The position numbers and the translations under genes are program-made. A DNA stretch of 64,000 bases from Cucumis sativus (lineage: Eukaryota; Streptophyta; Magnoliopsida; Cucurbitales; Cucurbitaceae): positions 22,305,489 through 22,369,488 of the forward strand of contig NC_026655.2 of the NCBI RefSeq assembly GCF_000004075.3, read 5' to 3'. The notes under the pieces are model-generated. The model was not told where the DNA came from. It did not search any database and saw nothing but the letters and a program-made list of their open reading frames with translations. Below are positions 47,951-59,600 of this stretch, one piece after another (the stretch's first letter is position 1; each line of letters starts with the position of its first letter).

Positions 47951-48479
47951 TGTTGTTGGAATCAGAGAATTGAAATTAAATTTTAATATATACTTTTCAA
48001 AGCAATTTGATTATGAATCACTCTTGAAGGTGTCAACGCCGACCCAAATATTACGCACATTAGTGGAGTTAAATACCAATCAGAATCCTTTTAACTCACA
48101 TGATCTCGAAGCAGCCAACCAACGTCACTTGGCAAACTAACAAGGTTACACATTACATCCAATTTCATTAATGTATTTGATATATGTGTTGAGACTCTCT
48201 AAAATATGAATGAGATGTATAGGTTCGTCTACCAATGTGTCTTATGTTACATCTTGCAATGACTAAAGTTTTGATACTAGTTTCGATATTGAGATTTCAG
48301 TTTGTTTAGATCAATAGTTATCTTGTTTCTACTCTCAATCTAAGTTAAATACTATTTATTTGGAGTGAATAGATGTCATACTTTGTGTTTTATGTACGTG
48401 TATAAAGATGTTGGAAATATTTGTGAAAAATTGAGTATCGACTTTAAACACTTGAATTTACGGACGTATCGGCATATCT
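47951..48479. other. Intergenic 5' of tRNA-Glu
   Basis: No gene. The frame 47913-48140 overlaps the tRNA and is not coding. Confidence 0.5.
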
Positions 48480-48840
48480 ACGGATATTTTAATCTTTCAT
48501 TTAGTATATCCGTTATTTGTGAAAGAATTTAAGCCAAAGGTGGAGATTTGTTGGAATGCCTTGACCTATTATATGACAATTCAAATGACCAAGTTGGGAA
48601 CCTTGCCAATTATTTTGTATTTTATAACATTCTCTCTAATAAAATTATATTCCAATTGTCTTGTGGATCCAACTAGAACTATGTACATTGTCAGTGAACC
48701 ATGTAAATGTTTTGTTTCGACTATAAAATTTGAATTTTCCTACGATCTCATCATCTATTTGAGAGTGGTCGTTAACTTTAGAGATAAACAATGAAATTGA
48801 CTTAAAATACAAAGAACCATTTGTGCAACCACTCCACTCG
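48480..48840 (+). mobile_element. Possible Ty1-copia 3' LTR junction relic
   Basis: The purine-rich CCAAAGGTGGAGATT just before TGTTGG (LTR-like start at 48549) has the layout of a polypurine tract followed by a copia 3' LTR. The LTR end and a target duplication were not found, and no internal coding region remains upstream. Fossil; end approximate. Confidence 0.35.
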
Positions 48841-49758
48841 TGTATTCATCTTAATAAATATATTTTTATACTATATTTAATGTCATTGATAGTATTTCCT
48901 AAGCAACCTTGCGATATAATCAACCATAATATATTTAATTATTATTAATTTTTTCTTTGGCTTTAATAGAAGTGAGGATTTAAATCCCCAAATTTAGGGA
49001 GATTATTACTATGCCATGGATATGAAAAATACAGCTTTAGGGCACAATAAACATGTTTCACCCAAATTGTTGTACTCAAAGTTGGAGAAGAAAATGGAAA
49101 TATGTAGTAATCTATGCAGCTTTTATAAGTTCGAGAGTATTCCGATTACTACCATATTTAAGAGTTTTTTGCAATTAGTGTTTGTATTAAATTAAACCTA
49201 CAAAATTATATACTTAAATTTAGCCCTTCAAATTTACAACCTTAGAGAAATTAGGACTCCAATTTTTATTTTAAAAGTTACCCCATGGTAATAATTATAA
49301 AATGGCACTCAAATTTTTTTTATTGCAAAAATTTAACTTTTTTGTTTTTCTCTGTTCTTTGTTTTGTTTGGCGATCTTATTCGTTTCCATGAGGCAGCTC
49401 GGATTTCATCTTCTTCTTCAAGCTGATTTTAGCTTCTCTGCATATTGAAGTTCCAATCACTGTTTCGTTGGAACTTCACAACACAATGCATTCCCTTTAA
49501 CATAATCACATGGATTTTCATAACAATAGCTTCAATAGAATTTCATTATAAATGTCTAATATCAGCTGGTTCAGTAGAATCTATTCAAGTTAACATAATA
49601 AAACTACATGTCAAATAGGATTTGTAAGAAATCTTCTTGTGTCCAATCACATCGTGAAAAGCCAAGTTGTCGCCCCGTGCCTTGTGACATTGCAAAACGA
49701 CATCCCCATTTCCCATCTTTCTAGACGTAGCAACTTTATCTTTTTGGCTCAAAAAAGT
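48841..49758. other. Intergenic, 3' flank of FOLK
   Basis: No gene seen. The right part likely includes the FOLK 3' UTR. Confidence 0.5.
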
Positions 49759-52183
49759 CTAAAAAACTAGGCTCCCTACCAGAAACGAAGTGAGTGGAAC
49801 AGTGAGGTTGTCGTCAATCTCAGTGCTTATGGGGAGAGACTCCACCAATGCTGAGGCAAGGGACACAATTAAGAATCTCATAGCCATTCCGACGCTTGCC
49901 TCAACATACCCAAACAAGGAGAAATAGTACATATATCTGTCATTCACAAATCACAATACTTACTAAACCAACCCAGAAAGATCACAAACACAGTAACTCG
50001 TTATACTTGATGACTCAAATCCAAAGCGAAGAGAGAGTTTACCCAATAGATGCAAGAAAACCAGCAGTTGCCATTGCCACACTACCAGCAAGTGACTTGT
50101 TTTTATTGTAAAAGATCTTTTCACTTCCAAATCGTCTTCCAACAATATCAGCAAGCCCTGAAATAGTGAAGTGTGAAGGTTGTTAAGGGTAAGCTCTAAA
50201 TTTGTGGTTGGAAAGAGTTAACAAGTTGATAGACAAAAGTGAAAAGTACCATCTCCGGCACATAAGTTGCATATCAGAGCAATTGAAATGGGGGATGTCC
50301 TCCAGTAGAAAATACAAACAAACGTAATTGTTGCAACATAATACAAAGGCCCCTTCAAAAGCTCCCTGATGGATAAAAACATGCTGGTCAAATTAGAAAA
50401 TTAAGCATAAATGAACCAAATAATGAGCGCTATGCTTTTTTTTGTGAGTATTGTCCAACATTTGTATGAATGGCTCTTATTCTTTGAGTTCTCCAGGAGG
50501 ATAACATTTCATGCACTACTACTGAATAAATACTGTCATCTATTAATTTTCAACCATGGGTTAATACATCAAATGATGTACAATTGAGCCAAAAAGAATT
50601 GCAATGGCAAACAATGAATGGAAGAAGAAGCTAACAAATGGAGAGAGTTTTCCTAAGATTCAACATTCATTTGGTTAACTGTATACTCGATTATGTTCTT
50701 TACAAAATTGTACCTGTAGTCTCCATATCTGCTCATTGACTTTAACGTAGCCTCATCTTTCAATATCCCAAATCCCAAGAGGAGCATTCGCATTACATTG
50801 GCACCGGGAATTAGAGATGCAAGTATTGCTCCTTGATAACCAGAACTACAAGGAGTAGCATCATTTGATTCAAGCATATAAGTGCAAGTACAGGAGTAGG
50901 AGAAGGGTCAGAATTAACATTTTTTAAAACTAAGTTCACCTGAACATAGGCCAACAAAGCATGAAAGCAAGCCCAATGCTTATATGAACAAGCTTCCTGT
51001 TCAATTTCTGAACCAATTATAGATAAGTACACACCTCTGATAAAAGATCAGAATTGTTTCACAATTTGAAGCTTTCACATTTCCACGGATAAGCATTTTC
51101 AATTGTCAGAAAATGCATAACATTGATTATTTATAAGCAATGTACATAGAACATGAGCCTTGTTGAACTGAATCAATCATTTTCATATGGTATAACAGCA
51201 CAAATATCGTACTACGGTCATGTTATAATCCGATCTCGCAGGAGACATTTAAGATTATGATTTCTTTTAGTTCAAGAATTACAGGAGTCAGAGGAGGTAA
51301 CATAAGCATAGTTCAATTGGCATATACTTGTACTATCAACTAGAAGTCTAAAGTTCGATCTCTCCATCCCACATCCTGTCGTTGAATCATTGCTTTTGGA
51401 TAATAATAGTTGCTTTTCATCACTTGATCTAGATTCGGATGGGCCACTAAAGCTATGTTTTAAAGTGCTTGAAACCAAAAGCATCTTTTCTGTGAACAAG
51501 GCACTTGCAGTTCAAATCAACAACACAAAACTAATTTTGAAAACAGTCAAAATTCTTGAAGTGCCTTATGGAAAAGAACACCCCCACAAAGTAGAGCATT
51601 ATGAGTCCAAAAGCAGCAGTAGACGATCAAACGAACTGTTACTAAGCACTTTTTTTTCCTTAAATACTTATTCAAAAACCACACTCAAACGCACTCCAAG
51701 AAAACCCCAGTGGATAATAATTAACTAAAACATTTACCCTGTAGTTGTAAACTCCTATTTTAGACCGTTTCCATTTTCTCAAGACAATAGAAAAGGAAAA
51801 TCAGTGAACAAAAGGAATAGAACCTGGTCGAGCCCACGTTTCGCGGTTTCCGCCCATAATTGAAGCAGAGATAAAGCGACTCCACTGGACAAGGCGGTGG
51901 CGCAGATGTCGGAGACCACCGGATTTTCAGGAAAAAACATAACTGCGGAAACTGGGCAATGTTTCCGACGGATTTTGGAGGGAAATCTCAAAGAGAAGGT
52001 GGGGGAGGGGAAAATTGGAGTAGAGAGAAACGGAAAGTGGGGGTGTGAATGGAGAGAGAAAAGTTGGGGAGGTGAGGGGAAGGAAAGGGCCAAAGGACCC
52101 AAATGAGGAGGGGAATGGAAATTGAAGAATCGCAGGCATGTTTGGTTTACTTGAAAAAGATTGAGTGAGCGGAAAGTGGCCAT
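49759..52183 (-). CDS. FOLK: Farnesol kinase, plastid-type membrane lipid kinase
   Basis: Integral membrane kinase of the phytol/dolichol kinase family; Arabidopsis FOLK phosphorylates farnesol with CTP preferred and influences ABA response. Six exons in transcript order: 51824-52183, 50940-51007, 50714-50845, 50250-50365, 50043-50157 and 49759-49936, GT-AG and phase-closed, 322 residues against 307 in Arabidopsis. The first 75 or so residues are Ser/Pro/Phe-rich, suggesting a plastid transit peptide. Then follow KLVHISIGLAFMLCWPMFSS, SLIPGANVMRMLLLGFG, the family motif CAGDGLADIVGRRFG, and the C-terminal LASALVESLPISTEIDDNLT. Several hydrophobic spans alternate with these. The first intron holds a SINE-like copy at 51300-51385. 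Close similarity to VTE5/VTE6 is expected, but the ESLPISTEIDDNLT tail and neighbour SGF11 favour FOLK. Confidence 0.94.
51300..51385 (+). mobile_element. SINE-like element in FOLK intron 1
   Basis: A-box TAGTTCAATTGG (51309-51320) and B-box GTTCGATCTCT (51353-51363), about 33 bases apart, form a tRNA-like internal promoter without a foldable cloverleaf. Orientation is opposite to FOLK. Best preserved of the SINE-like heads in the window. Confidence 0.5.
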
Positions 52184-54057
52184 GGGGGCTCAACCATGAA
52201 CAGGTCGCTGAGCTTGCGTGGGATTTGTGATTAAGGATTTAACGAAGCAACAGGTAAATGACAAAATTGGTAAATGTCTATCAGATATCTGTTGGGATTA
52301 CTGCCATCTCGGTGTAATCTAATCTCTACCTGCAAAATCGTTCGTACATTCTAAATTTTTTAATCTTTTACGAAATCTGACGACTCAATCTCTCTACACA
52401 AATTGTCTGTATGATTATTATATGGCCAAAACTCAGTCAGTCATTCTTTTTAAAACATTTCTTATCTACTTTCCTATCTTTCAAATTACTTTGCTTTCAT
52501 TTTTTCATCGCAATTCAATCATACAATCTTCTTAATTCAAACATTACAAGAATCATTGATCTCCATATCTATTGTCTTTTTTTCGTTAAGAACAAAATAA
52601 GGGTTGGTGTATAGCCATCAGTAAATCTATAGCCACCATTTTTAAGTCTGACTCAATTTAGAAGTAGAAGCGTCCTCAAATGGACAAAACAACAATTTGT
52701 TTTAACAATCCATGAACTAAGAAAACAACTTTTTAAGTTGAACTTTCATCGATTGAATTAGAACAATAAAATTTGCGGTAGATAACAAAATATTAAAACT
52801 ATTTATAAAATACAACAAAAAAAACTCAAATACGTCAATACTTTCACATTTTTAAAGATAGTAAAATAAATTAAAATATTTATCAACAATTGCAAAATTT
52901 TTAGATATATCACTCGTTATCAAAGGTTTGTTATTGATATAATTTAAAATTTTATTAATAGCTTGTAAATATTTTATCAAATTTGCTATTCTTAACAACT
53001 TTTTTAAAATATTTTACTACTTTTAAAAATGCAAAAAAATGTTTTCTTTCTCTTGTCCCTTTTTCAATACAAATAAATAAATGAATAGAACTTGTACTTT
53101 AGTAATGTATATTAGTTCTAATAAGAACTAGAGAGAATAATGAAAGTACCCAAAAAAAATATTTAGGAATTGAATATTTGAATGAAGTTGTTTGTTAATA
53201 GTTGAGTGTGTCAATAACTCAATACATCTTTTAATTGACTATTTATTATTTTTAAGTACAGGATAATTTTTTATTTTAAAAACTTTACCAGAGGCCATGA
53301 AATTTTATGATTTAATTAAAGAATTTAGTTTTTATTTTGAATACCAAATTTGGTGTAGAAATTGAATTAGTGAAAGCATTTTTTTACATTTGATTTTTTT
53401 TTTAGTTTTAAGAGTATTTCTGTTTAATTTCCGTTATGAATAAGTGGAATTTTTTTCCCAAGTCTTTGAATCCTTTTATTTAGAAGTTAATACTTAAACA
53501 TCTGTTAATTTTATTTTTTTAAAATGACTACCCTGGATTTTTAAAAAGCAATCAAAATAAAATTTTCACTCATTCTAATGTTGTATTTTGCTTTATTAAT
53601 TCCATATATTGTTTGATTTAAAAAGCAAATATATATTTGAATTGTTTTAATTTTTTAATTACGGTAAAAAAATCTTAAATCTGAAACTTAATTAAAAAGT
53701 CATTTCCACCCAAATTAAAATAGTGCAAAATTCTTAAATAAACTCTTTTATTTTCAAGAGTAATTTCTTTTAACAGCACAAAAAAAAATTAACCTATTTA
53801 CAAAACATTGCAAAAACATATCATATATATACACAGGGAGAGTTTGATGAATTTTGTTATGTTTTATAAATAGTTTTAATAATTTGTTATTTTTGAAAAA
53901 AAATTAATATAACGAAGTGTCAAAATATTTACATTTTATTGAATAATTTTGAAAATGGAAAAAGTCAACGGATCCACAATGGTAAATACAAAAAATGCTT
54001 CAATCAATGCACAATTAATCGATAACACGCGCACATGTAATTCTTATTTTAAATGAG
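52184..54057. other. FOLK promoter and AT-rich spacer
   Basis: The first 200-300 bases should hold the FOLK promoter and leader. Beyond this no coding sequence or clear repeat. Confidence 0.5.
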
Positions 54058-54245
54058 CATGATTTGCGATCGTGTAGGAAATAATACACAATCGTGTAGT
54101 TTATGATACAAGTTTGTTCATGATACACGATCAAGTAGTTCATGATAAATGATGGTTTTGAAAAGTTCATGATACACGATTGTATAGTTCATAATAAACG
54201 ATGATTTTGAAAAAGCTCTACAATAAATGATCATGTAGTTCATCT
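54058..54245. repeat. Degenerate minisatellite with higher-order unit
   Basis: Repeats of a roughly 22-base unit of type ATACACGATC..GTAGTTCATG alternate with a roughly 27-base unit containing GATGGTTTTGAAAA, giving a higher-order period of about 49-51 bases (starts near 54130, 54179 and 54230). Units near 54063-54085 and 54086-54107 match the first type only. Non-coding. Confidence 0.75.
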
Positions 54246-54975
54246 CTATCCACAACACATTGAAAAAACAATACATGATTAATTGAAAACAGAGATAATA
54301 ATAACATAAGTATAATGAAAAGGAATAGTAATAATTGTAGAAGAATGATCACGATTTCAAAAAAAAATATAAAAGAAAAAAAAATTACAAAATAATAAGA
54401 GAAGAAGAACATTGTTGTGAAGTAAAGGCGGAAGAAATTAGAGATACCCAAAATTCAAAAGCGCAAAGAAAAACTTGAAACATTAAAAAAAAAAAAAAAA
54501 AAGCCCATTTCATGAGCCATTCTTATTTTGTTACAAATACTTTTGGATTTTATTACATTCAATTAAATTACCATTTAAAAATGTCCATTTTTTAATTTAA
54601 GTAAAACATTGTGTTGGCACGCGTATAATTTTGATTTAACATTTAAATTTCAAAATGTTACTCTCCGTTATGTTTTGATTTTAATTTAAATTTAGTACGT
54701 TAAGTTTTGATTTTAATTTAAATTTAGTACATATGTCTACAATTTCACCTCCAAAATTTGATTATTATTTTTAATTTGTTCTCTAGATTTCAAATTTTCT
54801 TTTACTAAAAACTCACTTTCAGTTTTTTATTTTAATTAACTTGAACCAATTACAAAAGCAAAATTTAAATATAATTTTAAAGTGATAAAATATTAAAACA
54901 TAATTAATTATTATAAATTAATTAGTAGATATTAATATTAAAGGAAAAAAAATATTATGTAAAATAAAGTTCACC
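54246..54975. other. AT-rich spacer with short tandem duplication
   Basis: No gene. A 27-base unit starting GTTTTGATTTTAATTTAAAT occurs identically at 54672-54698 and 54704-54730 (32-base period). Confidence 0.6.
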
Positions 54976-55249
54976 GTCTGTTTGGTTGAGATTATAAAAG
55001 TATTTAATTTTATAAAATAAACTATTTTAAAAAACACGGTAGCAAATTAAAATAATGTATTTTTAAAAATTTCATTTATAAGATAATCTATTTTGAGAAA
55101 ATCTTTAAAGACCAAATTGACATATCAATACTTATAAAAAAGTCTAACTAAACATTAAGTGTTTAATTTTTAAACTCAATTCCAAAAAAATGTTTAAAAT
55201 AAAATGTATTATTAAAAAACATTTTGATATTAATTCAATCCAAACAGAC
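54976..55249. mobile_element. MITE-like element with 10-bp terminal inverted repeats
   Basis: GTCTGTTTGG at 54976-54985 and its exact complement CCAAACAGAC at 55240-55249 bracket 274 bp of AT-rich non-coding DNA with partial internal self-complementarity. The GTCTGTTTGG-type terminus is common in plant MITEs. No convincing target-site duplication, so borders may be a few bases off. Confidence 0.55.
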
Positions 55250-56000
55250 TCTTAATCTTAATATGCTAATCATTATCTCATTTTTTGTTTTTACTTTATA
55301 ACTTTAATCATATTTAATTTTCTTTCTATGTATTACAATTATTTACATTCTTAAACATAATAGTTGAATTATTAACGAAATTCCAAACCAAAATCAATTT
55401 TTTTGAAAGCTATTTATTTTAGTATTATTCTTTTTATAAAAAAGCTACCGATAGAATGTAGATGACAAAGGAAGAAAATTGTAGGCAGAACTAGTGTGTA
55501 TAGACTTAATTTTTAATAAAAAACGAGAAATAAAAAGTTGCTAAAGGGATGGGTGTTGTGAATTAAATTGAGAGAGAGCTTAAATAAAAGAAAATGTAAA
55601 CGTAAAATATATGGAGTAACAAAATATGTATAGTTATGTGGGTATGTATTATTTAGTTATGTCTATGTGTAGAGTCCACAGCGTTGTAATTATCACTTTT
55701 ATTGAGAAAGACAGGTTGGCATGGTTAGGAATTGGGCGCCCCCTGTTTTATTAGAATCTATTGGACACAAACGGACATCAATTTTTCAAATTTCCCTTTC
55801 TTTGTCTTCTTCTTTCTTTTACACATTTATTAAATTACTTTTACCCTAATTTTGTATCTTTCAATTTCTGCTTCTTAATCATCAAATTCTATCATCAATG
55901 CATGCTATATAAGTGTTATCAAATGCATGGTCTTTTGATTTTTGTCCAACTAAGATTAGGATACGAGTTTCCTAATCCTAAGTAAGATGGATTATGATCT
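55250..56000. other. Intergenic, no gene seen
   Basis: AT-rich. A short GC patch with GGGCGCCCCC near 55734-55744. The frame 55761-55985 is low-complexity Phe/Leu-rich and unassigned. Confidence 0.5.
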
Positions 56001-56009
56001 CTTAAACTG

Positions 56010-56600
56010 GGTTAGGGAGTGCCAAATGGAGATATGTTTGACCTCGACCTCAACCTGACTCGATATTGCTCGAGGGCCAGTCGAAGAGGCTTTCAACTCA
56101 TACCATCACCTTGAATAGGTCATATTGTGCTTTGGTCGTTAAATAGTGTTCATTTCTATTCGAGACCAATCAAACTATTTTATCTTAAGAGTCTCAATTG
56201 ACCATTTTAATTCCTTAAGCCTAATTTGTCATTTATTTCTTATTTGTATTTTATTAGGGCTCTACATTGGACAACTTGCATTCAGATCTCTTCTTTGGAT
56301 TGAGGCCGACCGACCCAACATCCTTGCTAAGCATGCTAGGGGTTTCATCCCTTAAAGCCTGGCTATATTGAGTTTTACTTAGGTCGAGGTCAATCATCCG
56401 AACATTATTCTTGCCAGACACGCTTTATGGTTAATTTCATCCCTCTAAGGCCTGACTTATGTTGGACCTTTGGCTTTTGGAGTTTTATCATGGGCTTGAC
56501 TTTGACTGTGGTCGAGGTCGACTAGGCCCTTCTTCTTTTGTTGTTCTTGTACTATTTTGCTTGCCTTTGGTTTCAAAATCTAGCTACAAAACCAACCATT
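56010..56600. repeat. Unclassified GC-richer repeat island
   Basis: Noticeably richer in GC than the flanks, with GACCTCGACCTC / GAGGTCGAC type motifs at both ends. It contains two diverged copies of a unit of roughly 85 bases (around 56318-56372 and 56401-56466; shared AACAT, CTTGC, TTTCATCCCT, AAAGCCTG blocks). It looks like part of a transposable element, possibly an LTR, but no termini were found. Confidence 0.45.
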
Positions 56601-59600
56601 AAGGTTAAATCTAGAATTTTAGAGTAGTTATACTAAATTTTTGTTTGAGAAAACATATTCATTTTAAGTTTGTTTTAAAATTTTCATATATACTTAATAT
56701 ATATTGTGAAAAATGCATTATAAAGAAGTAGCATGCATTAATGTATATAGTTTACAAATTAAATCATTCATTACAATAATATTTGGATAAAATTAAACTT
56801 TATAACATAAAACCAATTAATAATATTAAAATTAAAAGCAATTCAACAAAACAGATAATTTTTTAGAAAATTTAAAAACATTAAGATATGAATTTCAACA
56901 AATATAATATTACATACATCTATAGTTGTATTGATATTTGTGCATCGCCTTCTCATCACCTCAAATAATTAATTAAAACATTTTATAAGAAAAAAGTATC
57001 ACACAATCGAACAATTCAGTAGCATGCATCATCCACGTGAATTTTTTTTTTTTCTAAAAAAGTAAAAAGTCAAATTTAAACATCTGATTTTCTTCCAAAT
57101 TTGGACTAAATAATCTCCCTACCCCATGCAACCAATAAGAATACTCTGTTCTATTACTCAGATATTTTAGAGTCATTTTTTTCCTAAATAACAAAATTAA
57201 ATTCAATTTCCATATTGATTTTAGTGCCAATTCTTTTCTCCAATTCAACTTTTAAATAAAATAATTTACTTTTTTTAGGGTTGAACCTCAGGTCTAAAAC
57301 AAGATAATTTTTTTAATATTTTAAACATTCAATCAAAATTATAATAAATTTTATTTTTAGTGATTTTATTTTATGAATTGTATTTTCAAAAAAACCATTA
57401 ATATTTTATTTTTTCTTCTTTTCTTCTTTTTCTTTTAACTTTCTCTCATGGTTGCCACTGCCACTCTCTGTTCCCGCTAGTAGGAGTAATTTTTTTTGGT
57501 TGTTTTCGTTGTCACAAAAGGTACAAAAGGAGAAAAGAGAACCCAAAATCAACTAATAAACATCATAAAATTTTTCTACAATTTCAACATATCCTAGTGT
57601 AGTACTTTCGTGAATATCAATATAAATGAAATACTAAGTTCTATCATTAAAAGCAAATAAAGTTTAATCGATATATGATATGTGTTAGTGATCGTAATAC
57701 ATGTAGTTTGAATCCAAATATCTAATTTAATCCTAAAAAATATATCAAATTATTTAGTTTGTTTATTACATTGAACTCAAGATTTGAATTTCAATAATCT
57801 AAAAGAAAAAAACACATTAAAAGTTGATATATATATATATACTCATATTAGCAATAAAAAATGAAGTATACACATAATGATCAAATCTCTTAATTACTAT
57901 TTTATATAGATACAAAAACAAATGCAACTAAAAGAAATGGAAAAGGAAAAACAAATATAGTCACTAATTATGTTAAATTTCAAATTTAAGTTCACCACGC
58001 ACATAATGAATTAAAATCGTTATGATTTTGAAAAATAGAATTTAGTACATTGGTAAACATTATATTTTTTAAATGTTTAATTTTAGTTTCTATATGTTCG
58101 ATTCTATTTGGTTTCCTTATATTTTAAAACTTTAATTTATTTTACATTAATATTTTTTTTATACAGAAACACCATTCACATCTATTAAAATTATAAATAA
58201 TAAAAATAAACACTTTTAAAATAAAAATAAACACTTTTATAATTTAGAAATATCTAAAAGAAATAAAGGGAATTAAAAAAAGTATTGGGTGGAGGAGGTA
58301 GGAAAGAGAAAAGGAAAGCTGGCACGCGGCGTTTCTGTTGGTAACGAAGGGAAGAGGGAGCCTCGTGCATGGGGCGTAACTGTGATGATTATAATACCAA
58401 ATTTAGGTTTCAAATTAAATGAATAGCAACTTCCTCGTGCATTTTCCAAATACTTACTCAATTTATTATCACCAATAGTTACACATTTATAAAACAATAA
58501 CAAATAAGAAAATTCTTCACACAATAAATAAGCAAATGACATATGTCACTATTTTACGGGATAACATAAAACAAACTTTTAACCATGACTATTTCTTGAA
58601 CGGTTAGCTTTTACTGAGTTGGAGAGGCCAACTGTGTATTCTTTTTGTTTGCTGATTGTTCTATCTTGTCATCTTTGATTTTTCTCTAACAAATAGCAAC
58701 TTTCTTGTGCATTTTTCAAATACTTACACAATTTTTTTGACACCTTTCTTTTTCTTATCATCCCAACCAAACAAACCATTCTACACTATTCATCTTATCG
58801 TTTACCAATCTCAGGATTCATTCATTCTAATGACTTTGAATTGCAAATATATGTAATTTGATTGATAATTTTAATTTGGTTTAATTTATTTAAAATTATA
58901 AATATGTCACATTTACCTTTTAACGGTCAAATGTTAATATGTCACGTTTAGGGTAATAGGTCATCCTACATAAATTTCAAATATAATCAAATTGAGCATC
59001 CTTCATAATTTCTCTATTAGGGCTACGTGTTTTTTATTACAAATTTGGAGATGAGCTCCACAATTTATTATGATTAAAGAATACACAAGTAAACAAAATC
59101 ATATAGGTAATCAATGAAACTCACTTTTCGAAACTCACTTTTCAGGTTACCATTTATGAATATTATGTTTTGCATGGGGTAAATGTGGACTCAATTCAAC
59201 CATGTCTGATCTTTTTATGAAATTGACAAATAAAGAAAGCAGTAAATAACAAAAATTTATATGATTCACTAACAATGTATTAGCCAAACATATGTAATTC
59301 TAAAGTTAGAGAATTTATATAACACATTTCTTTAAATTTCAAAGTCAATTATTATAATCCTAATTAAACATTATTCATTATTCATTATTGGACGTTTTTA
59401 ATATTTACTAGGCTTGTATATAGCTAGCCCTTAAGTAGACTTAAAATGGTTTAAGTTTTTAGGTGGAATTTTTAATTTTAGCTCAACAATAGTACCTCAT
59501 AATATGAATATGATGGACGATAAATTTCTCACACGACCTACTTTGGAACATTCGAAATATACTTTTATATTTTTTTAAAAATTTCATATATATGACGTGT

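Noticed and set aside
51897-52106. Forward Gly/Glu/Lys-rich frame of 69 codons
   Set aside because: Antisense of the FOLK transit-peptide exon.
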